DNA of 64,000 nucleotides, from assembly GCA_916610825.1 (NCBI GenBank), contig OU744446.1:21585223-21649222 (forward strand). The letters run 5' to 3'. The position numbers and the translations under genes were made by a program. The stretch comes from Haliclystus octoradiatus. Its lineage: Eukaryota; Cnidaria; Staurozoa; Stauromedusae; Haliclystidae. Of the stretch, positions 25,288 through 33,788 are shown in pieces. Positions within the stretch are counted from its first letter, which is position 1, and every line of letters begins with the position of its first letter. The notes beneath the pieces are model-generated. The model had not been told where the DNA came from and searched no databases. It was given only the letters and a program-made list of their open reading frames with translations.

Positions 25288-27368
25288 TGTTGTTTCTACT
25301 TATTCTATTTATCCACTCTTGACATCCTTATTGGGACAGTTTGGGGTTCTTTTGATGTAAATTATTTTTGGTTAGTGTCAATTAATGTTGTAAATTTTCA
25401 CTTTTCAGGAGAGGTCAACTGCGTAGCCTCCAGATGTCGCTATGGTGTATTTAAAATAGATGTGGCTATGTGTGTCATTACTTGGGTCTGTTCTAAATTA
25501 GTTTATGATAGATTACTCTATTGATTTTAAGATTATTGATTTCATAATATTTACTGGTTATATTTGATCATTATTAATTGGAGTGTGTCCTGTTCCAAAT
25601 ATATCACTTGGTATAAACTATTAGTCAACTAATGTTAATTTGGTTCATATTTACTTCTATTTGGAATGATAATTACATAATATTTGAAAAGAAGATCCAT
25701 GTACCTTTCTGGTACAGTTGTTATGAATGTATGTGGTCATATTTTTCAAAGTTACAAATCTTTGTTGCCTTTCCAGCAGATTGACATAATATTTTATTGT
25801 GTTGTTGTTTCATGTCCCAAATTTTTAGGGGCCGTTTCAGAGGGGGATGGTTGTCGTAAATTTTCAAAAAATCCCCCATTAATAGAGAGACCATTCCATA
25901 ATTCCCACTATTTTTTTTAAAAAATGGCGAGAGATTTCCTTCAGCTTAACATTGATTATTTGGCTGTTTATGGATTTCATGGAAGCAGGAATTGCCCTTA
26001 CTGTTCTTCTCTACAATATTACAACGGTAATGATACACCGAATTAGTTTTACCTATAAACTAATGTTATTTCCACAACAAACGGGAGCAGACTACACCAT
26101 CCGACATGCATGATTTCATTTTCAGAACAAGCAGCATTTTAGATCACAGGTTCATTCTTCGTATTCAATCAAGGCTTAGCTCTCTCCCCCGCCCAGAGCA
26201 CACCACAGTCAGGGTCATTCTATTCACAAAAGGTTTTATATTTTAATCTTATGAATAGGACATTTAAAAAAATAGGACATTTAAAAAAAATATATAATTA
26301 AAATTGTTACACATAATGGTTTCTATGTTTACTATTGGAGCAAGGATATTCCAATTATATACCCCAGATGGTCATTAAGCTCAGGTATTCAGGCAGAAGT
26401 GAATGAATGGCCCTCCTTTATGAGGATTAGATATGTTATAGTTGTTTGAGATGTCATTCGGCACGTGTGCACAACATATTGACCCAGTATAGTAGTTCCT
26501 CATACATTAATTTGAAGTGGTCACTCTGCTCAGGTAACTAATTCTATTGTTATATATGGATAGTCTGATAATCTTTAACCTACCTGTTCAGATGTAGGCA
26601 TAGGTTATAGCAATAATCAATATTGTTGTCATGGTTACCATTTGGTCCCAGGAATTACTGTTGTTCATTTCAGGTGGTCACACAGCTCAGGTAATACATA
26701 TTCACACATGCTTGTACTGCTGTTAAGTTTCAAATCATTCTGAACTATATTTTGCTGATCTGCTGTATTGGTTCTCAAAACAAAGATCTTTTTAGATGTA
26801 AATTGGTCGTATTGTTATGAAACTAGAGAGTGATAGGGTATTCTGTAATGGCAGATTCAAGTGTAGTGGATTGCAGTAGGTTCCCTTTTGCTCAAGGTAA
26901 ATTCATAACGGATGACTCATAGTTGCAGGAAGTAATATCAGCAAAGACACAATATTAGTTGTTGTCTTGTATAGCATTAATGACAAATTGAAATCATGCA
27001 AATTGATATTAAAATTATTATCTAGGCTATCTTAAAACTGATGTAGTTATCAATATTGTCTTCCAGGCAATGTTTTTTTAATGTTCTTTTTTCCTTCGTA
27101 TCATTTATAAATTGTGTTGATAATTTAAATTTATATTATAGCGAAAGATAGTGATATAACTATCATTATTTTAACAAAGATATTTTTTACTGAGAGTAGC
27201 CAAGTTAATAGTATTGATAATAGTATTCAATTCAATCATATTCCATAATTTTATATTATATTATATCATATTTGTTTTTTGTTACATTATATTTTAGTAT
27301 AGTATATAGTATATAGTATAGCGACATCCATTGGTATAGGCCATTGTCCGTGTGGTATGAAATTGTCA
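25288..27368 (-). repeat. Left terminal repeat (3' LTR by gene orientation), 2081 bp
   Basis: Begins TGTTGTTTCTAC after satellite and ends GAAATTGTCA before internal sequence. It differs from the right copy at about 16 positions by eye (about 0.8%), with equal length. Content: AT-rich; a short duplicated GGACATTTAAAAAA stretch near 26260-26290; a CACGTG E-box at 26462-26467; three copies of a TGGTCA...GCTCAGGTA motif; and an AT-rich stretch with TATAG repeats near 27240-27322. Two plus-strand frames of 78-80 codons lie in it, but they have no family resemblance I recognise and are not called as genes. Promoter or polyadenylation sites could not be fixed. Confidence 0.82.
26369..26900 (+). repeat. 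Dispersed TGGTCA-GCTCAGGTA motifs inside the left LTR
   Basis: TGGTCATTAAGCTCAGGTAT starts at 26369, TGGTCACTCTGCTCAGGTAA at 26518 and TGGTCACACAGCTCAGGTAA at 26675 (spacings 149 and 157). A weaker TGCTCAAGGTAA lies at 26889. Each is preceded by an AG and ends in CAG-GTA or AAG-GTA, so each resembles a 16-20-nt exon with splice sites on the plus strand. The same motifs occur in the right LTR at 31552, 31701 and 36231. Function unknown; they could be protein-binding sites or relics of a short internal repeat. Confidence 0.6.
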
Positions 27369-28551
27369 TTTTTGGATTTCAATATTAATAATCATAATAA
27401 TTGAAGAGATCTGATACGCTGCGTGGCAGACCAGGGGGAGCGAAACGCCATTGCCCTTATATATTTCACCACGATTGGATCATCAGAGGAGCGAATCGCA
27501 AAGGGAAATGCCAAAGAATAAATTCGTTGACAAATGGGAGTTGTTTCCGTTGCAGGTATCAGATCAAAATGCAAATATAATAATTTTTCATAACAATTCC
27601 TTATTTCTGAATGATTATTCTTAAAATAATTAGTAGCCCCTTTTCTTTCTTTGTTGACCATTGACAGGCTGGCAGTTGATTTCTTTGTATGTTCTGGTGA
27701 CCAAGATGGCCGTTCCAGTAATGGTGTTCAATATCCAAAGTCGGTGATTTTACTTGTAATCAAATGTTAATGATTTCATACCTGGTTGTTTTCTTCTTTA
27801 ATCAGTAAGTAGTAGTGACTGATGGTGAAAGTTGGTAAAAAAATAATTGGTAATGATACACAATTGGCTTGATCCTTCTTCTTTGAATTTTCGTCGCAAA
27901 AGAGACAGATGATCTGTTGCTGCAAGATTTTACACGAGGTGCTTCAAGCTGTGATTGGTATCAAAGTGAGATAGTTGGTTTTGTAATAATATGCTGGTTT
28001 CCGTAAAGATGGTGGTAGTCTTTCCTGTGACATTAGTTTGTTGGTAAGTGGATTTTTTACTTTAAATTTTTTAAAAAATCATTAATTTGCTTTATAATTA
28101 GTCCATGTAGGTGTCTTTTATTGTAGGTATGTAGGTATGTGATTGATTATTGATTTGTGTGAATTGGGTCTCTTGTTCTTTTAATCTTTAACTTGCTTTA
28201 TAATTAGTCTATGTAGGTGTATATATGTGAGGTGAATGTGTAAATGTAGACGACTATTAATTTGTGAGAACCATGTATTTTTTGTTTGTATGATTTATGT
28301 AGTTTGTATTGGATATGCCATCTGTGGTTATAAATGAAGTAGACCAATATGTTGATAGTTTGTTATTTCAAATAATCTAAGCAGGTTTTGAATAAACATG
28401 GTTGTTTTTTGTTTATTCTGTTGGGGGTCAGTGGTGTTTTGCTTGGTGTTGTAGGCTGCTTGATAGGTGGTTTAAACAAAGAAATGTGTTGGTTTGTTGA
28501 TACCAGTTGATGTTAATGGTTGTGGTTTTGGTTGATAGTTGTTCTTTTGTT
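27369..28551. other. Internal region downstream of the Gag-like gene, no confident gene
   Basis: These 1183 bp lie between the stop of the Gag-like frame and the left LTR. They contain an imperfect tandem duplication of about 106 bp (28084 and 28190) and an unrecognised minus-strand frame of 89 codons at 27392-27661. No domain, zinc-binding or RT/IN motif is visible. The strand leading into the left LTR reads GAAATCCAAAAA, a poor polypurine tract. In the opposite sense, TTTTTGGATTTC follows the LTR and contains a TGG, but I do not recognise a tRNA match. Confidence 0.5.
28084..28290 (+). repeat. Imperfect tandem duplication, about 106 bp
   Basis: AATTTGCTTTATAATTAGTC at 28084 recurs as AACTTGCTTTATAATTAGTC at 28190, and both continue into ATGTAGGTGT. 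The copies are diverged and AT-rich. They lie in the 3' noncoding part of the large element. Confidence 0.65.
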
Positions 28552-29913
28552 CTACCGCTGGTTGTTTCTGTTTCTACGTCTGTGGTAGGATGTGTTTTGG
28601 TTTCTTGGCTGGTTGTCGTTTTGGCCATTTCCAGATGTCTGATGTATTATGTCTCTGGACAGGTCTCTAGTATGGTTCCTAGAAGACCTATCCTGTCTTG
28701 AATCATGTGACGTAGATCGATGATGCCTTGACTCTTGAGATGGGCTCCTAATTGTTTGTCTACTGCGTATTGAGTCTCTTGACGATTCTCTTATATCAAA
28801 GGCAGGGCTGGTGCGGCGCTTCCTGTCTCTTGATTGTCTTTCTCCAGAGGTTGTTGGTCGTTTTCTATCTGGTGCTACCATAGTTGTTGGTAATGATGTT
28901 GGTTTGGTGCTTGTAGCTTCTGCTTGGTACTCTGTTCTGATTAAGATACTCAGCTTTGTTTGTTTGGATGTGATATTTTTCTTCACAGATGGGTACAGGA
29001 CATACCATGCTTTTTCAATTATTTGGGGAAGTATAGGCCTATCACTGTCACCGATCGGTCGTTCTGGATGTAAGTAACTAACCAAGAAGTGGTCTACAAG
29101 TGATGGCAGGTTTTGTTTGGTGGTGTCTATTTGTAATTGGTTGATTTTTTCCAGGTATGATTTTGTCATCTCCCTTGTCTTGTTTTGATATTCTTTTTTG
29201 ATTTTTTCAGATAGTGCACCCGATGGTTTGGCAACACTTATTTCATCATACCCAAGAAGAATACCCTTGTTGAGGCATTCATTTAAAAAATTGAGCTGTA
29301 ATATTTCCAGTAGTATCAATTCTAGGTGGTCAGCAAAATTTTTGAAGTGGGTACACTTTAGATGATGGTATGCGTTTTTCGGTGCCTCTGAGGGGTTTAT
29401 TACCTCATGGGGTAGTGAGATCAGTTTCAAAATTGTAATGAAGAATGAAATTACAGACGTGTAAGTTGGTGTGGGGTTTCCTGTGTTGATTAGTGCTGGT
29501 ATCAGGAAATCATTTTGTGTTAATTTTGCTCTCGGTGGAGCTTCATTTGATGGTAACGAGAGTAAATCCACTTCCATTGGTTCTGAAGTGTCCAGTTTGG
29601 TGGTTTGTATATTTGTAGTTATTGTTGTGGTTGTTGTTGTTGGTGGTGGTGGTGGTGGTAGTCTACTTGGTTTAACTGCCGTCAAGGTTTGTTTCGTCAT
29701 CGTTGTTTTCCGAGGAAGATATCTCTGTGATGATGGTATCTCATCGCCTGTCAATTTTGTTGATGGTGTCGTTGTGGTGGTTGCAGTGTGGTTGGTAGTG
29801 GTTATCGACGATGTTAGTAAATCTTTTTCTGGTACATCTTGAAGGAGAGCATTTTCTTCTTCGTCATTTTGAGTGAATTCAATGGTTCTGTTGATGGTGT
29901 TTGAAGTTGCCAT
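28552..29913 (-). CDS. Gag-like protein of the large LTR element (453 aa)
   Basis: The only long frame of the large element. The start ATG has a purine at -3 and G at +4, and lies 557 bp downstream of the right LTR. Residues 1-130 are low-complexity and Thr/Pro-rich, with runs of Thr at 45-49 and 92-97 and of Pro at 86-91. Residues about 131-330 look globular and helical (for example SVISFFITILKLISLP at 153-168 and FADHLELILLEILQLNFL at 193-210). Residues about 349-453 are strongly basic, with many RS, SR and RD pairs and a final HRRRNRNNQR. There is no CCHC zinc knuckle, so RNA binding, if real, would use the Arg-rich tail. No protease DTG, RT YxDD or integrase motif is present. I do not recognise the family. 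'Gag-like' is inferred from position in an LTR element, an ordered core and a basic C-terminus. Plus-strand frames over it are shadows. Confidence 0.6.
   Translation of the reverse strand: MATSNTINRTIEFTQNDEEENALLQDVPEKDLLTSSITTTNHTATTTTTPSTKLTGDEIPSSQRYLPRKTTMTKQTLTAVKPSRLPPPPPPTTTTTTITTNIQTTKLDTSEPMEVDLLSLPSNEAPPRAKLTQNDFLIPALINTGNPTPTYTSVISFFITILKLISLPHEVINPSEAPKNAYHHLKCTHFKNFADHLELILLEILQLNFLNECLNKGILLGYDEISVAKPSGALSEKIKKEYQNKTREMTKSYLEKINQLQIDTTKQNLPSLVDHFLVSYLHPERPIGDSDRPILPQIIEKAWYVLYPSVKKNITSKQTKLSILIRTEYQAEATSTKPTSLPTTMVAPDRKRPTTSGERQSRDRKRRTSPAFDIRESSRDSIRSRQTIRSPSQESRHHRSTSHDSRQDRSSRNHTRDLSRDIIHQTSGNGQNDNQPRNQNTSYHRRRNRNNQR
29620..29660. repeat. GTT/GGT trinucleotide tract inside the Gag-like gene
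   Basis: A run of GTT then GGT triplets on the plus strand encodes, on the minus strand, the Pro run at residues 86-91 and the Thr run at 92-97. It is likely length-variable by slippage. Confidence 0.8.
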
Positions 29914-30470
29914 TCTGTTTTAATGATAATAATGGTGTGGTTGATAAGTGGTTTGTGTCATGTCAGTAGTGGTTATACTACAGTACGGTGTGAGTTGGAT
30001 GTAATCAATAGTAGCTGTACTATATGACTGACAAATTTACAAATTGAATGATAATATGAGGTTTGCTAAGTTGTCCATTATTCATACTCCTGTGGTAGGC
30101 TGGTATGCCCATATAGATAGTGAGTGTGATGGATAATAAGAGAAATATTATTGAAGTAAGTTTCCTTTGGTTATGAAACTAGGTTAAATTGAATTGTCAA
30201 TAGTAGAGGTATTACATGATTGACAAGTTTGCAGAATGAATGGTACAATAAGGTTTGTCAAATGATCCATTAGTCATACTCTTATCTAAGGCTGGTATGC
30301 CCATATATATAGTGAGTGTGTTTGAGAATAAGAGAGATACAATCAAAGTAAGTTTCTTTTTGGTTACGAAACTATGTTGCTCCAACTGATGAGTTGCTAG
30401 ATTGGTAGATGTCTGGTAAGCTATTTTTTGGGACTGGTTGGGTATAAGGGTAGCCGAGAGTTAAATCATC
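29914..30470 (-). other. Leader between the right LTR and the Gag-like gene
   Basis: 557 bp without a gene. It contains a tandem duplication (30005-30376). The strand adjoining the LTR does not start with TGG, so no ordinary primer site complementary to a tRNA 3' CCA end is visible. On the plus strand the sequence GGTAGCCGAGAGTTAA (30449-30464) resembles the D-arm of a class II (Leu/Ser) tRNA. Confidence 0.6.
30005..30376 (+). repeat. 180-bp tandem duplication in the leader
   Basis: Units at 30005-30183 and 30197-30376 both start TCAATAGTAG, share GCTGGTATGCCCATATA and TAGTGAGTGTG, and end in a GGTTA-GAAACTA sequence. They are clearly diverged, so the duplication predates this insertion. In retroelements, leader repeats can carry packaging or promoter signals, but nothing here shows that directly. 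Confidence 0.8.
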
Positions 30471-31785
30471 TGTTGTTTCTACTTATTCTATTTATCCACT
30501 CTCGACATCCTTATTGGGACAGTTTGGGGTTCTTTTGATGTAAATTATTCTTGGCTAGTGTCAATTAATGTTGTAAATTTTCACTTTTCAGGAGAGGTCA
30601 ACTGCGTAGCCTCCAGATGTCGCTATGGTGTATTTAAAATAGATGTGGCTATGTGTGTCATTACTTGGGTCTGTTCTAAATTAGTTTATGATAGATTACT
30701 CTATTGATTTTAAGATTATTGATTTCATAATATTTACTGGTTATATTTGATCATTATTAATTGGAGTGTGTCCTGTTCCAAATATATCACTTGGTATAAA
30801 CTATTAGTCAACTAATGTTAATTTGGTTCATATTTACTTCTATTTGAAATGATAATTACATAATATTTGAAAAGAAGATCCATGTACCTTTCTGGTACAG
30901 TTGTTATGAATGTATGTGGTCATACTTTTCAAAGTTACAAATCTTTGTTGACTTTCCAGCAGATTGACATAATATTTTATTGTGTTGTTGTTTCATGTCC
31001 CAAATTTTTAGGGGCCGTTTCAGAGGGGGATGGTTGTCGTAAATTTTCAAAAAATCCCCCATTAATAGAGAGACCATTCCATAATTCCCACTATTTTTTT
31101 TAAAAAATGGCGAGAGATTTCCTTCAGCTTAACATTGATTATTTGGCTGTTTATGGATTTCATGGAAGCAGGAATTGCCCTTACTGTTCTTCTCTACAAT
31201 ATTACAGCGGTAATGATACACCGAATTAGTTTTACCTATAAACTAATGTTATTTCCACAACAAACGGGAGCAGACTACACCATCCGACATGCATGATTTC
31301 ATTTTCAGAACAAGCAGCATTTTAGATCACAGGTTCATTCTTCGTATTCAATCAAGGCTTAGCTCTCTCCCCCGCCCAGAGCACACCACAGTCAGGGTCA
31401 TTCTATTCACAAAAGGTTTTATATTTTAATCTAATGAATAGGACATTTAAAAAAATAGGACATTTAAAAAAAATATATAATTAAAATTGTTACACATAAT
31501 GGTTTCTATGTTTACTATTCGAGCAAGGATATTCCAATTATATACCCCAGATGGTCATTAAGCTCAGGTATTCAGGCAGAAGTGTATGAATGGCCCTCCT
31601 TTACGAGGATTAGATATGTTATAGTTGTTTGAGATGTCATTCGGCACGTGTGCACAGCATATTGACCCAGTATAGTAGTTCCTCATACATTAATTTGAAG
31701 TGGTCACTCTGCTCAGGTAACTAATTCTATTGTTATATATGGATAGTCTGATAATCTTTAACCTACCTGTTCAGATGTAGGCATA

Positions 31786-31790
31786 GGTTT
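31786..31790. other. Left target-site duplication of the gypsy element
   Basis: GGTTT here versus GGTTA at 36159-36163. The unoccupied site in the left LTR reads ATAGGTTATAG (near 26601), so GGTTA is ancestral. The duplication is 5 bp with one changed base on this side, or 4 bp plus one extra T. Duplications of 4-6 bp are normal for Ty3/gypsy integrases. Confidence 0.8.
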
Positions 31791-31963
31791 TGTTGTGTCG
31801 TTCTAAACAGAGAACACGCTTGCATTTTGTCTGAATAGAAGTGATTATATTTCAGCATACTTTACAATATAGTTACAAGATATTAAGACTGTTTACATTA
31901 CACAATAAACCCAGCATGTATGTGGGCACTTTATAATTACTTTAATTAAGTGACTACGTCACA
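31791..31963 (-). repeat. 3' LTR of the gypsy element, 173 bp
   Basis: On the plus strand it starts TGTTGTGTCGTTC and ends ACTACGTCACA. No difference from 35986-36158 was found by eye. On the coding strand it begins TGTGACGTAGTCAC, which contains the inverted repeat GTGAC/GTCAC, and ends in ACAACA. Confidence 0.95.
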
Positions 31964-31966
31964 TAT

Positions 31967-31976
31967 CCCCCTTCTT
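31967..31976 (-). other. Polypurine tract of the gypsy element
   Basis: The coding strand reads AAGAAGGGGG, then ATA, then the 3' LTR TGTGACG. A purine run just upstream of the 3' LTR is the usual primer for plus-strand DNA synthesis. Confidence 0.85.
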
Positions 31977-32108
31977 AGAGAGAATGTAGTTATCAAATTA
32001 TGTTCATTAAAGTTTAATTATATATGGTTACATTTTAAGAGATAATAATAGATTAAATAAATGTACAGTATTTGCTATAAGCGAGAATTATGATTTTATA
32101 AAATAAAT

Positions 32109-33788
32109 TTATTCAAATCCTAAACGATCCGGGCGTGCAGTAATTCTAGAAGAACGTCGTAACTGGGATAGTGAATCCGTGGACTCACTAACTATTGTTC
32201 TGGATTCAGTAGACTCATTGTTTGATGACGAACCAGATGGTCCGAATTGGTTTCTAGAGGCAAGAACAGTATTTCCATTGTCTGATAGCCATGCTGTATT
32301 GCTTCCTTTTGGAAGGATATATTCGACTTCCTTAGGCGTGTGTGCTATAGATGGCTGGTACATTACTACATCTCCCGTTGCAAAATCAGCTATAAACGGG
32401 ACTCTTATATTTCTACCTAACAGTATTTCTGCTGGAGATTTCCCCCTGGTCAAGGATGTGGCATGATGAACAGTTAAAATACGATAAAGGAACATATCAA
32501 ACGATACACGCAAGCCCTTATGCCACGCCTTCATTCCGCGTTTTACTGTCTGAACAGCGCGCTCTGCCAGACCATTGGCACGTGGAAAATAAATAGGGGA
32601 TTCAATTTTCTTGCAGCCTGAACGTGCAAGCCACTGTACAATCTCTTCATTTATGAACTCTTTTGCATTATCCGAAACAAAACTATATGGGATACCAAAA
32701 CGAGAAAATATGTCAGCTAAAATGCGGACAACAGTGTGTGTGGCTCGATTGGGGCATCTGGTAGCCTCAATCCAGCCACTGCCAGCATCTGCAACGATCA
32801 TAATAGGCCCGATATCCGAAATATGCGCAAAATCCATGTGTACACGCTCCCAAGGTGCTGCTTGAGGCCATGTATGGACTGTTTTTGAAAACCGAGGGCG
32901 TAACGCGCAACACGTAGAACAATTTGTAATGAAAGATTCAACGTCTTTGAAAATACCTGGCCACCAAGCACCCTGAAGTAAAAGCCGTCGGGTAGCATGA
33001 ATGCCGGCATGTGTGTTGTGAGCCTTTTTTAGTACTGAAGACTTCAAATCAATTGGAATAAAAGGGGCTGATTTAAAATAGATCATGTTATTGTGAACAG
33101 TAAGTTCATCTTTGACACGTGCAAAGGCCTTTTCTGCCTCTGAAAGTCCGGACCAAGAACCAGAAATAATGCGTTTGATGATGCTTTGTGCAAGACGATC
33201 GTTGGAGGTGGAAGCCTCAATTATTTGACTTGGAATAATTGGTGCAAAAAATGCTGAGTCAGTAGCAATAGAGACACTAGCAACTACGTCTTCCCGCGTA
33301 ATGGTACTGTGTGTCAGACGAGATAAAGCATCAGCATGGGTGATGTTTGCACCAGGCTCATATTTTAGTTCAAAATCGAAGGCCATCAATTTGATTGCCC
33401 ATCTAGAAATCCGTGCGGATGCAGTTTTAGGGACTGATTTGTTAGTATCAAAAATGTAAGAAAGGGCTTGATGGTCGGAGACGATTGTAAATTTGCGACC
33501 CAATAAAAATTGACGTAGACGTTCCACACACAATACGACAGCTAGTCCTTCGCGTTCAGTGGCAGAATATTTTCGTTCTGCGGGACTTAATGTTTTAGAA
33601 ACGTAAATAATAGGATGCCCTACTTGTGTTAAAATACCGGCAAATGCAATCCCAGATGCATCGGTTGTCAGGGTGACTGCTTTATTTAAAGAATAAGGTT
33701 GCACAAGAGGGGTGGAGGCCAACTCCTTTTTCAGGTTGTCGAAAGCTAATTGAGCAGTGTTCGTCCAAACAAAATCTATGTCTTGTTT
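32109..33788 (-). CDS. pol: Gypsy pol, RNase H-integrase part (downstream of a frameshift)
   Basis: Open frame of about 559 codons with no ATG near its beginning, so it is the continuation of the upstream gag-pol frame displaced by one base. Residues are numbered from a TTG codon at 33722. RNase H occupies about 15-135, with acidic residues D21 (TTDASG), E58 (TEREGL), D83 (SDHQAL) and D131 (HADALS). The integrase zinc-binding part has His at 235/238 and Cys at 268/271 (NCSTC). The catalytic core has D297 (HMDFAH), D351 (SDNAKEF) and E387 (NGLAERAV). The last two are 35 residues apart, giving a DD35E triad with all key residues present. The C-terminus is short and Ser-rich and ends RRSSR...RPDRLGFE; no chromodomain is seen. 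RNase H removes the RNA template; integrase inserts the cDNA in the nucleus. Confidence 0.92.
   Translation of the reverse strand, partial: KQDIDFVWTNTAQLAFDNLKKELASTPLVQPYSLNKAVTLTTDASGIAFAGILTQVGHPIIYVSKTLSPAERKYSATEREGLAVVLCVERLRQFLLGRKFTIVSDHQALSYIFDTNKSVPKTASARISRWAIKLMAFDFELKYEPGANITHADALSRLTHSTITREDVVASVSIATDSAFFAPIIPSQIIEASTSNDRLAQSIIKRIISGSWSGLSEAEKAFARVKDELTVHNNMIYFKSAPFIPIDLKSSVLKKAHNTHAGIHATRRLLLQGAWWPGIFKDVESFITNCSTCCALRPRFSKTVHTWPQAAPWERVHMDFAHISDIGPIMIVADAGSGWIEATRCPNRATHTVVRILADIFSRFGIPYSFVSDNAKEFINEEIVQWLARSGCKKIESPIYFPRANGLAERAVQTVKRGMKAWHKGLRVSFDMFLYRILTVHHATSLTRGKSPAEILLGRNIRVPFIADFATGDVVMYQPSIAHTPKEVEYILPKGSNTAWLSDNGNTVLASRNQFGPSGSSSNNESTESRTIVSESTDSLSQLRRSSRITARPDRLGFE

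Noticed and set aside
25684..25920. 78-codon plus-strand frame in the large LTR, also at 30867-31103 in the other copy
   Set aside because: It is present twice only because the LTR is. There is no recognisable domain, and it is antisense to the element's gene. An 80-codon frame at 25282-25524 begins inside satellite sequence and is rejected for the same reasons.
27392..27661. Minus-strand frame of 89 codons downstream of the Gag-like gene
   Set aside because: No family resemblance and no motif. It could be real, but nothing beyond being open supports it, so it is only mentioned in the region entry.
29471..29842. Plus-strand frame of 123 codons with a Gly run
   Set aside because: It is the antisense shadow of the Pro/Thr-rich part of the Gag-like gene, kept open by the trinucleotide repeat.
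33682..33788. Programmed frameshift in the gypsy pol gene
   Set aside because: The break lies between RT and RNase H, not at a gag-pol junction, and I saw no accepted slippery signal or pause element. A mutation or an assembly error is simpler.
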